Positions 9,063 to 19,334 of a stretch of DNA of 39,308 nt are shown here, piece by piece. The DNA comes from Chondrus crispus (taxonomy: Eukaryota > Rhodophyta > Florideophyceae > Gigartinales > Gigartinaceae). Position 1 is the first letter of the stretch; each line of letters begins with the position of its first letter. The stretch lies in NCBI RefSeq assembly GCF_000350225.1, contig NW_005179251.1, positions 49,776 to 89,083 of the forward strand. Direction: 5' to 3'. Below the pieces are notes generated by a model that was given only the letters and a program-made list of their open reading frames with translations, searched no databases and was not told where the DNA came from. The translations under genes were made by a program, and so were the position numbers.

Positions 9063-9076
9063 TTACAACGTTGTAA
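9063..9076 (+). other. 14-bp perfect palindrome at the primer-binding position of element A
   Basis: TTACAACGTTGTAA directly abuts the 5' LTR, where a tRNA primer-binding site (normally starting TGG) is expected. No TGG-led primer site is present in the next 30 bp. Element C has a different perfect palindrome at the identical place. Function unknown: primer recruitment, RNA dimerisation or protein binding are possible. Confidence 0.9.
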
Positions 9077-9157
9077 GAGAAGGCATTCGGCTGTCCGCCG
9101 TCACAAGTGATACGCAAGGGACGACTGTGAGTCGTCTGGAAAGGCACGCCCGGAGAC

Positions 9158-10357
9158 ATGGTGATCGGAACTCGCGCAAACCCGCGCAGTGACGATGAGG
9201 AGACAGCAAGGTCTCCCGAAGGGATGCCAGGGGAGCAAGAAAATGCTCAAGCTACTGAGACAATCCTACCCACAGCGGGAAGGGAGGCGGGGCCGCTAGC
9301 CTCTGCCAGTGAAGAAGATGTACCGCAAGAATCCTCACCTGTGAACGATTCTAATGATTGGCCTGCCGCATTGGAAAGGATTGAGAGTATATTATCCACA
9401 TTGGCCACAGAAATCGCGGGAATGAAACGAAAAGAGGCGTTTTCGCCGGTTCTGCAGTCACGGCATGTCAAAGCAGAGGAAATTTCACAAGAACGAAGGC
9501 CCTCAGGAGACATTTCCATGACGCAGAACGCGTTTGATCGCCAAGAAATTGGCGCTAAGGCGAGAAAATACCCACCAGAGTCCCAAGCGAGATGTGCGGG
9601 AGAGAAGAGAGCTGAAGAATCAGCGATCGATTACGAAGTATATCCCGCCCATATCGCATATAAGATATACCAAAAGGGTATGCAAAGCTCGAGATGCAAA
9701 CGGATTGGAGACGGGTCTTTCTTTGTGGCGAAGAGGTCATGGGATCGTCTTGCAATTGACTTTCCGACCACTACGCACGGCCAGAGGCGCCTGCTCCCTC
9801 TTGCATTTGAGGGCAACGCACGCCTGGTCTATGAATAAATTGCAAGCAGCAACCCAACGGCACAATGTCAAGATCTGTGGCAAATGTTAAAAGAGCGTCT
9901 GTGCAATGAAGTGCACCAATCCTCCCTACGAGATCGTTTCTTTGCTATGAGGTGGAATGATAGGAGGGAGACATTTGACAAATTTGCATGGAGACTACGA
10001 TCTGCATCTCTGCTGCTACCGGACAAGATCGACGATGGGTTACTACTCAACCGTTTGAAAACCGGACTCCCAATCAGATTGCAAGACCAATCTAAGCTCG
10101 TTTCCGGATCCTTTGATGAGGTTGTCAGCCGTGTATCTAGCCTGTCCTCGGCACAGTCCAGTTGCGTTGAAGTCGTGCGAGAAATCAAGGAAGACCGCAC
10201 GCCGACAGACAGATTCGCAAATGTGCAGTGTCACTACTGCCAAAATCTTGGACACATCTCTCGCGATTGTGAGAAGAAAAAATCGGATAAGCAGTACAAG
10301 GGAAAAGAACAGGGGAATCGAGAAGGCCCGGCGAGACCCTGCAAAACTCAAAATTAG
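9158..10357 (+). pseudogene. gag: gag of element A, one in-frame stop
   Basis: Reads from ATG 9158, 95 bp after the LTR, to TAG at 10355-10357 in a single frame, about 400 codons, interrupted by TAA at 9836-9838. The product is a capsid/nucleocapsid polyprotein that would package the element RNA. The region around the stop aligns well with intact Gag of element C (shared LCNEVHQ/LCNGSHQ-type, GSFDEV and IASSN segments), so the stop lies inside the capsid-like domain and not at a natural boundary. A CX2CX4HX4C zinc knuckle (CHYCQNLGHISRDC) lies near 10228-10270, followed by a basic tail. The first 120 residues are acidic and Ser-rich. The slippery site for pol is inside the last part. Confidence 0.88.
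10300..10306 (+). promoter_or_regulatory. Probable -1 ribosomal frameshift site, element A
   Basis: The heptamer GGGAAAA is phased G_GGA_AAA in the gag frame, the X_XXY_YYZ form of retroviral -1 slippery sites. Pol is in the -1 frame, and that frame is open from here into the protease. The gag stop follows about 50 nt later. Confidence 0.7.
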
Positions 10358-13300
10358 GGCAAATCTCTGACCCGAAGGGGTTACATGGGAGAGCAGAAGT
10401 GGTATGTTCCTGTGAAGAGCCCAGTTTCCAGAAAGGGGGAGACAGCAGTGACGTAGCAGTAAGAGTAGTAGTGCACGAAGAAGCGCTTTGGGTGCCCATC
10501 GACACCGCCGCATATTCTATATGGGCAGATAAGGCCTGGTTTCTGCGCAATAAGGGAAAACTGACACCCAATGGCACCACTGCTCAAGCTGTGGATGGAC
10601 GTCTCCTTAAGGTTGAGGGAGAGGGCTTGCTCTCCTTTAAACTTTGGGGGAGATCCTTTCGCGAAAAGGTTCGAGTGCTGAATGAACTCCCCGATAAACT
10701 CCTTATTGGCAGAGGGTTTTGGAGAAAGAACGGCCTGCGTATGGACCTAACTACGAACACGGGGAGCATCACAGTTGATGGAAGACAGCACTGTGGACCG
10801 GTAGGCCGGGAAAGTACACGCTCGCCATCTGAGTCGGTTTGCAAGATCTTGGAGGGCGAGGATGTCGATTTTTATCTCAACAACGACATGGACTACAAAT
10901 CATTCTCGGAAGATGAGTTCATGCAGAGAAAACTCAAACGCCTACTCTGGGAACGAAGAGAAAATTTCAAGGGCCTGGGCTGTATCAAGGGCGTCACGCA
11001 TGAGATAAAGTTGCGAGATGACGTAAAACCTATTTCTGAAAAACTACGGCGCCGATCTCCGAAGGAGCAGGATGTCGAGCGTGAGGCCATGCGGAAACTC
11101 ATTGCGTTAGGTGTCCTCGAGCCCAGCGTCTCACCATGGGCGTCCAGCAATGTATTTGTGCGGAAAAAAGACGGAAGCATCCGCGTTACCGCTGACTTCC
11201 GAGCGCTGAACGATGCTACTGTTACAGATTCATACCCGATGGAAGATATGCGTCAGGTCCTGGACTGGCTCGGTAGCAAAAGGATATTCTCTTGTTTTGA
11301 CTTGAAGGATGCCTTCTATCAAGTAGAACTTAGCCCCGAGTCCAGACCCCTTACGGCAATCCGAACTGTAGTCGGGCTACTACAGTACACGCGGCTCGCA
11401 CAGGGACTCAAAAATTCTCCGGGCACTTTGCAACGGATCGTAAACGTGATTTTCGGCAGTCGTAAAGGAAAAGACGTGCTGGCGTTTATGGATGACGTAA
11501 GTGTAGGGACACAGACCGAAGAGGCTCACTTGAGTGCACTGGCATCAGTGCTAGACTCGCTGTTACACGCTGGTGCCCGTCTAAAGCTGTCGAAATGCTC
11601 TTTTGGAGTACGTCGAGTGGAAATTTTGGGGCACGTCGTCGACAACGAAGGCCTCCGACCATCGGATGCACATGTACAAGCAATCCGCAGACTGGTGGAG
11701 CCTGCCGGTGGAGAGGAGCTCATGCGGTTTTTGGATCTCATGAACTTTTTCTCCGACTTCATCGACCACTTTGCTGATACCGCGATACCTCTGTACTCGG
11801 TGTTGAAGGGTACGGGCTTCTCCAAAAAAAAGAAGCATGGGCAGAAGCTTAAGATTGCGGACTGGGATGCGCGATGGGGGAAAGCTCAGACGAACGCATG
11901 GTCCGACCTTAAGGCTGCCTTAAGTGCCCCAGATGTCCTTGTCCCCCCAGTACGTGGCCGACCGAAAAAAGTCATGGCCGACGCGAGCGCATACGGAATC
12001 GGAGCGGTGCTACTACAACAGAACGATGAAGGAAACTGGCCGCCAGTGTCGTTTACGAGCCGGGCTCTGAAATCATCCGAATTGAAGTTTACAGCAACGG
12101 AGAGGGAATGCACAGCTGTGGTCCATGCTTTACGTAAATGGCGACACTATTTGCATGGGGAATCCTTTGTGGTCATCACAGATCACCTGGCTCTAAAATG
12201 GTTACTCAGTCTGAAAGAGCCAAGAGAAAGGCTTGCCAGGTGGGTCGTGGAGGTACAAGACTACGATTTCACGGTTGAGCACAGAGCTGGGAAGGAACTC
12301 GTTGTACCGGACGCCCTCAGTCGTGATACGATACCAAAGCCTTTATGCCAACGGTGTTATCGACCGTTAAAAGACGGCTCGCTGACGGGAGAAACCAAGG
12401 AGCTTGTGGCGAACGTTAGAGAGGTCCTGTGCTTGGGAAACGGACCGACAATCGACGAAATTCGCGATGCACAAGAGGCGGAATTCGGAAATCTCCCTCA
12501 CATTGCAGAATCGGAAACCAAGATGGTCTTGGACGAGAATGGCCTTCTTCGGATCGATAAGGGTAATAGATTGGCGCCTGTCGTCCCAGAGGCGCTGAGG
12601 CCAAGGTTGCTGACACATGTGCATGGTTCCAAGCTTCACGGACACTATAAGACAGCGCGGACCTTGGCCAAGCTGAGGACGAAGTACTGGTGGGAAGGCA
12701 TGATCAAAGATGTTGCGAAACTTGTACGCAACTGCCTGCATTGTACTGTGAGCGCAGACGAGAAGCCCCGCAAGCAAGCAAAGCTGGAAGCTGTGCACCC
12801 GGATAGGCAATTTGAGCAAGTCGCAATTGATATACAGACGATCACCCCCCGAACCAGGGGTGGGAACGTGAAGGTACTGGTGATCATAGATGTATTTACA
12901 AGATTCGTCAGAGCTGTAGCGATCCCTGATGAAAAGGCTCACACTGTAGCAAGGGCGTTGCTGGACGAATGGATATCTATTTTTGGCCCCATGGAAAAGT
13001 TGATGTCTGACGGCGGTACCAATCTCGTGGGAAAGGTCGTTGACGAACTAGCGTCTCAGGTAGGGATAGGACGCATGAGAACTTACCCGTGGCACCTGCA
13101 AGCTGATGGAACGGTTGAACGATGGAACAGGACTGTGGCCAACGATCTAGCAACTTTTATGTCAACTGGAGACGCAGACTGGGACGAGCATGTGTCTTTG
13201 GCCTGTATGAGGTACAACACAAGCTTGCACGCATTCACAAGCATGACCCCCTTCGAGGCCATGTTCGGCATTAAGGCCTTCGAGGCTTGGGGAGAGGCAG

Positions 13301-13989
13301 ATCTAGAACTCAACGATGAGGAGCCCAACCATCTGCCGGAACGATTATCAGAACTCCACAAGATGCTTCTTTCTCGTGGCATGAAATCACGAATCCATGG
13401 AAAGTCTACGTATGATCGCGCGGTGAGGGAGACGCAATTCAACATAGGAGATCGCGTGCTACTCTAGTCTCATCATCTTTCAAAGTTAGAGGGAAGAAAA
13501 ATTTGGAAGCCCTGGATCGGTCCATATGTAATCAAGGAAAGGCTTGGGAGAGTTGGGTTCGTCTTTGAATCAGAAGTCGGGAAGAGGAGGGTTAGAGCTC
13601 ACATCAATCGGCTGAGAAAGATTGGAATGGACATTGTAGAAACCGGAGACCCACAAGACGGGGTGTTTCCGGACAATTTGAGGCTCTTCCGGAGAATCAG
13701 AGGCTGTGAACGACGACCGACAGGGCCAGATGGCGAAACCGAACGATGGTTCAATGTGAGCATTCAGGGCAGTGGATCGCCGACATGGACAAGGGAGAGA
13801 GATCTACCACAAACAGTTGTCAAACTGTACGAAATTCAGAGCCAAGAACAGCAGACCCGTAAACTCCAAACATCACCCACGGCACTTGAATCAACAGCGG
13901 ATGCAGAAGACGAAACAATGCCCAGCTTCTTGCAAAACCAACTGGAATACATCCCTCCACCCAGGACTCCTGCTGATCAGGAAGGCTGA
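10306..13989 (+). pseudogene. pol: pol of element A (protease, RT, RNase H, integrase), one in-frame stop
   Basis: The open -1 frame runs from inside gag to a TGA at 13987-13989, interrupted only by TAG at 13465-13467. Order: retropepsin with Asp-Thr-Ala-Ala at 10501-10512 (element C has the usual Asp-Thr-Gly); RT with KKDGSIRVTADFRALND and FMDD at 11485-11496, where most Ty3 elements have YLDD/YVDD; RNase H (ADASAYGIGAVL, ATERECTAVVHAL, TDHLALKWL); integrase with the HH-CC zinc module (HGHYKTART ... CLHC) and catalytic Asp (AIDIQ), Asp (MSDGG) and Glu (TVERWNRT). After the stop comes the integrase C-terminal domain (WIGPYVI), then a segment ending SPTWTRERDLPQTVVKLYE that resembles the last half of a chromodomain. 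The stop falls where element C has Trp, so TGG to TAG is likely. Confidence 0.93.
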
Positions 13990-14000
13990 CACAAATGATT

Positions 14001-14014
14001 GAGCAAAGGACGAA
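14001..14014 (+). other. Polypurine tract of element A
   Basis: GAGCAAAGGACGAA immediately precedes the 3' LTR. It is purine-rich with two cytosines. The matching place in element C reads AGGAAAAGGGACGGA, so the AAAGG-ACG core is shared. This is the expected plus-strand primer position. Confidence 0.7.
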
Positions 14015-14599
14015 TGTTGCGAATACTCTTTCTCGGGTGGCATCCGTGTGAATCCTGGACACGTGTGACGGAATAATTCGAATCTGGACGAGCCATCCGT
14101 CCTGCACTGTCAGCTCGGAACAAAAGCGTTCACCGCCGTCCTGGCGGACACTGTGAGTCGCTCAAAAGGACGCGGTACAGTCTGTCGTCACTTTCCGAGG
14201 GGGTGCGATCTTTTCGAATCAGACAACGCCTCTGAGCAGGATACGCAATGTGAGCGGTGACTTGGAGAGAGGAGGAAAAGGCGCGGGCTTGGAGGCTGTC
14301 AAGCGGACAGGGGGCGCGTAGGGATCAATTGGGCGCGGCTATTGTCTGCAAGTAGAGCACAAGTCTGGGAAGAATGCAGGAAGGGCATGGCAGCGGGAAG
14401 GGAGAGCTTGCACTGGTGGCGATTGTGAGGCCTGAAGGACTGGAAAGTCGGCTATTATCGTTGTGTAGGAATCATCTCTAACTATTTGTTTGTATGTTCT
14501 CGCTGTTCATTGTGACCCATTCGTGCTGTCCTTGAAGATAGGGCTGATAAAGCACTGTTTCTGTTTGATTATCACGCGCCGCAGGTGGTACCTGCAACA
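14015..14599 (+). repeat. 3' LTR of element A
   Basis: 585 bp, apparently identical to 8478-9062. It is followed by the GTGC target duplication at 14600-14603 and then by the pogo transposase start. Confidence 0.95.
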
Positions 14600-14607
14600 G
14601 TGCGAAC

Positions 14608-16439
14608 ATGCCCAGCTCCATGCGCGCTCAAACTATCGCACATAACAAAAGGATTGCTAAAAGAAAAGATGAGCGTATCAGACGGGAAAAAGCATTACAG
14701 TTCCTGCAGCGCGGTATCTCTCCAAGGGAAGTGTCCACCCGAAGTGGTGTCACTCACACGACAATGTATAATATTCGAAAGGCTATCATAGATGGGGACA
14801 CGCAACAGCTCGCAAAACTGCTCGATCCGGAAAAACACTTCGCAGGACGTCGCACAGTTCTCACATGTGCTGAGCAGAGTCTTGTCGTTCACAAGACTCT
14901 CGAAGCAGCTGTGGAAGGTTTTGCCGTTGACTGTTCTCTAATGAAGAGAATTCAGGGCAAGATAGCAGCAGGAAGAGAAAATGCATTCTCCAACCGCGTC
15001 CCATCCTCCGACGCTATACACTCATTCAGAGCACGACACAGAAAATTGGCCTATAGGGCATCCCAGAACGTCTACATGGAGAGGCTAGCGGCAGAGAATC
15101 CAACACATATGGGCAGTCTGAAGGAAGTTATTTTGAAACTTCAGAAAGAGTTCCCAGAGGTCCCCAGAGACCCTCAAAAAATATGGAACTGGGATGAAAC
15201 CGCTGTATGCGGTGAGTACGGTCGTCAAGTCAAGTGCTTCACCTCGTCTAGCAGCATGCAAGGCGGTGCTCGCTTGGGCATTAGGGATCCCGGTAAGCAC
15301 TTGACAGCAGGACTTGCTGTCGCAGCATGTGGCAACATAGCGCCCCTTTTTTGATAGCCTCTGGTAAGAAAGTCATGAAATCATGACGTAAGCCTCTCGA
15401 TAGGGAGGGCGTCACTAATACGAATGGTGTAATACACTGGTTGTGCAACGAAAAATGGTTTCCTCATGACGCAGAGCTTGTTGTTACACCACACGGCTCA
15501 ATCGACAAAGCCGTAATTGTCAAAGTTTTTCATCATATCAATCGACATGCGCGAAAAACAGCACCACTCCATGAGCATATTCTTCTCCTATTAGACGTAC
15601 ACAGTTCTAGACAGGGCGATGTATTCCTCGAAGAATGCGAGAAGCTTCGAATTTTGGTGGTCAAGTTGCCTGCTAATACAACCCATCTGTTGCAGCCGTG
15701 CGACTAGCCTGTGAATAGAATTTTTCAAAAAACGGTTCGGTCTACACGGGATGAGCTCCTGATGATCAGCCACATGACGTGGGCAAACTCTGCTTTTAAG
15801 ATAAAGCTCGCTGTGGCGGGTTATCGCACGTTGACTCAAGAGATTGCCAGGAAGGCATTTTATGAGTCTGGATTATGGCCAATGGATTTTAGGTTCTTGA
15901 CCGAATTGCGACCTAGTCAGGCCAGTGATAACCTCAAAAGACCTTTGTGCAGTAGTTTGAACACACGAAGTAGTCGGGCAGTTCGTGATTCTCATTTGGG
16001 AGAGGTTAGAAATGAATCGCGCGCCTTGCTAGACAGAATTCGACAATTATCAAACGGCCCTGGTTCGGCCAGTAATACACTAGCAGAGATACAGGTACTG
16101 TTGAACGATGAGTTCAATGTCAAAAGTTTACTTGATACGCAGGTCTCTCCACCCAAGCTTGCAAAGACTTCACAACGTGGGCGTAAAGTCAATACACCCA
16201 TGGCCGGAGCACAGCGTCTTCAAGCAAGGTCAAAAAAAGGGACCCCAAAGCGAAGACTTGAGAGTGTCTTCAATTCTGCAAACGCCATTGAACAGAGCAC
16301 TCCGATACCTATCACAGGGACCACATTTGAAGGGAGCAAAGAAACCCGTTGTCCAGGTGAGGACGGTGTTTTCGCGCAAAGGCTGATTGACTTAAAGGGA
16401 GACGTTCTGGATGATATTCCAATTGCGTCATGGCGCTAA
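14608..16439 (+). pseudogene. pogo/Tigger-type transposase, decayed
   Basis: Starts ATG 14608. The N-terminal part has a helix-turn-helix of the CENP-B/psq kind (GISPREVSTRSGVTHTTMYNI). The DDD catalytic core follows: first Asp in IWNWDETAV, second in LLLLDVHSS, third in PANTTHLLQPCD at 15702-15704. The chain would cut and paste the surrounding element. Three lesions are visible: a frameshift at the T6 run 15347-15352, a TGA at 15384-15386 where related proteins have Trp, and a TAG at 15705-15707 just after the last catalytic Asp. The downstream part (15708-16439) stays in the same frame as the middle part and is basic. Length without lesions is about 610 codons. Element A sits 4 bp before the ATG, separating it from its own 5' leader. 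Confidence 0.9.
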
Positions 16440-16692
16440 GTCCGAAAAAGTGCCAATATCGGCGGGTAAGGGTGTGTTGAAGACGAGAGAACGGAAGTGG
16501 CAGCCTCAGGCCTCGTCGGTTTGTCTCACTATCGATAAGAGTGCTCAGCTCCCTGTCCAGAATTGACCCCTTTTCCCATTTTCCGTCTGTTGACGAGCTC
16601 AGGAATGGCAGAAAACCTTGGTCTGATTGGTAAAAACGTTGATTTTTGCATTTCTGGAAAGTGTCCAGAATTAAACCAGTGAAAACGGTACT
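16440..16692 (+). other. 3' non-coding end of the pogo-type element
   Basis: About 250 bp between the transposase stop and the right end. It contains a sub-terminal copy of the inverted-repeat motif (around 16555-16578, TCCAGAATTGACCCCTTTTC) and the terminal repeat. No gene. Confidence 0.75.
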
Positions 16693-16693
16693 G
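16665..16693 (-). repeat. Right terminal inverted repeat of the pogo-type element
   Basis: Reverse complement starts CAGTACCGTTTTCACTGG, 27 of 29 matching the left end. The TA at 16694-16695 is the target duplication. Retrotransposon C begins one base later. Confidence 0.92.
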
Positions 16694-16696
16694 TAG

Positions 16697-17331
16697 TGTT
16701 GCCGCTAGCCCAAGCCACATACCTCACCGACCGAGAGCGCAAAAGACCCGCGTGATAACCTCTAGGTTACCTTTGCGTTTCCACTTGATCCCTCGATACC
16801 TACATTTCTTACCAGCGATCTCTATCTCATTGTCCTGGTGAGTGCCGAGCGGGTCTCGGATAGCATGCTGTCGGCAGTGTCGGCATGGGATCGATCCCGT
16901 TGGCCCGTTGCCGAAGACTTCGAAGACGCCACCCAGGGCCTACCGTTCGCGCTCCCCCTGTCGTCCTCCCGATTCCCTCCTGCGTCCTGCCTCGCCGTTC
17001 GCGTACCTGGCTTTCCTCTCGCGCCTGCAGTGCTCCTCACTCCTGCGTCCGACCGCACCCGCGTGTTCCGAACGTTCTCCTGCAGCCTGCGACCACAGCG
17101 CCCATGCGCGCGGCGCTCCTACCTCCAGCCGTCTCTCCCCGCCGCTTCGCTCTCTCCAACGGTCCCGGTCTCGCCTACACCCGCGGGACGGCTTTCCCGC
17201 CCGCCACTGTCGGTCAGCGGCGGGCAGCCAAACTGTGCGCGCACAGTTTGGGTGATTCGATCCTGGGATCTAGGCGCATGTCCACGCAGCTGCCACGTGT
17301 GGCGTAGAAACCTGATATCCGACGCGCAACA
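16697..17331 (-). repeat. 3' LTR of element C
   Basis: 635 bp, GC-rich. Contains a perfect 24-bp palindrome at 17228-17251 whose right-hand counterpart carries two mismatches. Open frames across it (for example 16838-17650) are incidental. Confidence 0.94.
17228..17251. repeat. Perfect 24-bp palindrome in the C LTR
   Basis: CCAAACTGTGCG followed directly by CGCACAGTTTGG. In the other LTR (near 34969-34992) CT has become AA in the left arm, breaking the symmetry. Confidence 0.9.
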
Positions 17332-17346
17332 TCCGTCCCTTTTCCT
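17332..17346 (-). other. Polypurine tract of element C
   Basis: On the minus strand AGGAAAAGGGACGGA lies directly before the 3' LTR, a good plus-strand primer and similar to the element A tract. Confidence 0.8.
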
Positions 17347-17398
17347 ATGTCTCTGTCGATTCGTTGAGGTTTGGGTGGATGAGGTGAGGGGGCTTGGT

Positions 17399-18488
17399 TC
17401 AGAAGTGTTCTTGCTCAGCGGAGTGAGTCATTGCCTGCAGAGCTTCAGGTGTGCCGTTGGCGTTCTCTGGCGTCTTGAGATCCAAGCTGCCTTTTCGTGC
17501 GTCGTAGAGGCTTATAATTGCTTCAGGCAATGCGTTTTCAAGCGTCCACCTCGGCGAAGCACGACCACGAAGGTGGACCTTGAACCAACGTTCCAAGATT
17601 CCCGTCCTGGGGCATGGCCTCTCCCTAGTGGCGGTGATCTTCTGCAGTAGCCTAAGCCCATCCGGAAAGACCCCTTCCTTCGGATCTTTTGTTTGGACGG
17701 AAGCCTTCGAGATACGCCTGATGCGGTTGGCGTGCACGCGGGTGTGGATATCTCCCACTTCTGACCGAAGTCTGTAGCTCACGCTCGACAACTCCCGCTC
17801 CACAGTATATGGTCCTAGCCAAGACGGAACCAACTTGTTTCCCTCCTTGCTAACGAGGTCAGGAGCCCACGCCATGACGCGATCGACAGGTAGCAGGCCC
17901 AAGGCGCCTACCCTGCGATCGTACTGGGTCGCCGCTTTCCGGCGTGCCTCCATGCCGTGATTCAACAGTCTTGAGTGAAGCTTCTTGAGATGTTTGGAGG
18001 TGCTGTAGGGCTCTCCCATCACTCGGTCCGCCTCGACCTCTCACCACCCCACAGAAGCCTCGATCCCAAACATCGCCTTAAACGGCGACAACTTGGTCGT
18101 CTCATACACTCCCTTGTTGTATCGTAGGCAAGCGAGAGATACATGGAGGTCCCAGTCGTCTGGCCCAGTGCACACAAAGCAGGCCAAATCTTGGGCGAGC
18201 GTCTTATTCCACCGCTCTACGCCGCCATTTGCTTGTGGGTGGAACGAAGAGGTCGTGACCCGTTTCGTGCCTAGCTGGTCAGCCATGCTTGACACCACCC
18301 TTCCGATAAAATTGGGACTCTTGTCAGAGAGGAGCGTTTCCATTGCTCCGAATATCGCAACCCACTCGTCAAGGATCTTCTTTGCCACCGTTTCTGCCTT
18401 TTCGTCCGGGATGGGCACTGCACGAGCAAACCGGGTAAACGTGTCAATCATGACTAGGATCTTGACGTTCCCAGCCCGTGTCCGTGGG
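17399..18488 (-). pseudogene. pol: Integrase part of element C pol, truncated by element B
   Basis: Begins abruptly at the B junction with the segment PRTRAGNVKILVMIDTFTRF, which aligns with the integrase core of element A just after its first catalytic Asp. The second Asp (LLSDKSPNF) and the Glu (NGGVERWNKT) are present. The zinc module and first Asp are missing (about 515 bp relative to A). A TGA at 18043-18041 replaces a Gly codon of the related protein. Downstream in the same frame are the C-terminal domain (SWLGPYTVERE) and a tail ending SPRWTLENALPEAIISLYD, again like the last half of a chromodomain. Stop at 17401-17399. Confidence 0.9.
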
Positions 18489-19252
18489 TGTGGTATACCG
18501 CCAAGTGTCCACTAGGGTACATAATGTACTCGAACACCCGATGGTGTATGACAAGGACCGCATTGGTTAATTCCGAATTCGAAAGGTAATTACCTTATCG
18601 CCCGGTAAGTTGGGCAGCGCAATTCGCGTCCGTGTACGTACTGTACTCGAATCATACCGTCTAATTTATGATACCGGCGTACCTCGCTGGCGCCCAAGTG
18701 CAGGACCGTTACTGCCCGACGTGTAGTCGTACCGTTACAGTCTGGCACTGTAAGAACGGGGACTACTGTAGTAGATATAATAAAGTAGGGAAGGGGAAGG
18801 ACTCGAGTGGATGATCGATCAAGGCAGTGGCATCATCTCGAGGGCCGACCGCTTTGTCCCTTGGTTTTGTGCCTAAGTCTTTTGCTTGACTACGTTTTCG
18901 TCTTCCCTTTTTGTACATCGAGTACAACGAAAAGTACTCCACCGCAGGGGTAACGCACGACGAGCGCTCTGCATAGCGCCCGGATTCGTCCTCTGTGACG
19001 GCGTCGCCTCCGCACAGCGTGGAGTTACCACGTCGAGGACGTCGATCTGCCTTTCGTGGCATCGTTGTGTCGAACCCACACCGTTCTACCAAAACCTCTG
19101 CCAACCAGCTACCGAACTGCCTTCTGTCTTGTTTGTGGTTCTTACTACACGTGTGCACGGCACTCGCCGCGTCTCGCACGCGTCGAACTACAGTACGACG
19201 TGTCGCCGCTCTCGCCACCCGAAGCCGGTCGAGCGCGGCACGTTCTACTACA
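18489..19252 (+). repeat. 5' LTR of element B
   Basis: Starts TGTGGTATA, ends TTCTACTACA. Contains AGTAGATATAATAAAGTAGG near 18770-18789, a plausible promoter or polyadenylation region. Short open frames within it (for example 18763-19218, minus) recur in the 3' LTR and are incidental. Confidence 0.94.
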
Positions 19253-19253
19253 C

Positions 19254-19271
19254 TGGTCTCCCGACCTAGAA
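19254..19271 (+). other. tRNA-type primer-binding site of element B
   Basis: TGGTCTCCCGACCTAGAA begins two bases after the LTR. It opens with the TGG that pairs with the CCA end of a tRNA. The tRNA species is not identified. Confidence 0.75.
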
Positions 19272-19334
19272 ATGTGAGCGCACGCTACGTTTGCTGCGCA
19301 ATGCAATATCGTTGCTAACCGTCGCCTCGACGAT

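Larger units (their letters stand above)
8478..14599 (+). mobile_element. Ty3-type LTR retrotransposon A
   Basis: 6122 bp with two 585-bp LTRs (8478-9062 and 14015-14599) that look identical base for base. It is bounded by a 4-bp duplication GTGC (8474-8477 and 14600-14603). Internal order is gag (zinc knuckle), protease, reverse transcriptase, RNase H, integrase, which is the Ty3/gypsy order. LTR ends are TGTTGC...GCAACA. It inserted between the left end and the transposase ATG of the pogo element, 4 bp before that ATG. Identical LTRs imply a very recent insertion, yet gag and pol each contain one in-frame stop. Confidence 0.96.
8296..16695 (+). mobile_element. pogo/Tigger-type DNA transposon, interrupted by element A
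   Basis: The ends are 29-bp terminal inverted repeats (8298-8326 and 16665-16693) matching at 27 of 29 positions, beginning CAGTACCG and flanked by TA on both sides (8296-8297, 16694-16695). This is the target site typical of the Tc1/mariner-pogo group. Inside is a transposase with a helix-turn-helix N-terminus and a DDD catalytic domain. Removing retrotransposon A (with one GTGC copy) leaves about 2.27 kb, a normal size for an autonomous pogo element. A second sub-terminal motif containing TCAATTCTGGACA lies near the left end (8331-8343). Its inverted counterpart sits further from the right end (16555-16567). The transposase is broken, so the copy is dead. Confidence 0.9.

Noticed and set aside
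9836..13467. Programmed stop-codon readthrough in element A
   Set aside because: The stops lie inside the capsid-like domain and in the integrase C-terminal region, not at gag-pol boundaries; element C has sense codons (Gly, Trp) at the aligned places.
16838..17650. 270-codon frame in the C 3' LTR and beyond
   Set aside because: It spans an LTR edge and runs antisense to the integrase tail. The matching 5' LTR lacks the same continuous frame, so it is incidental.
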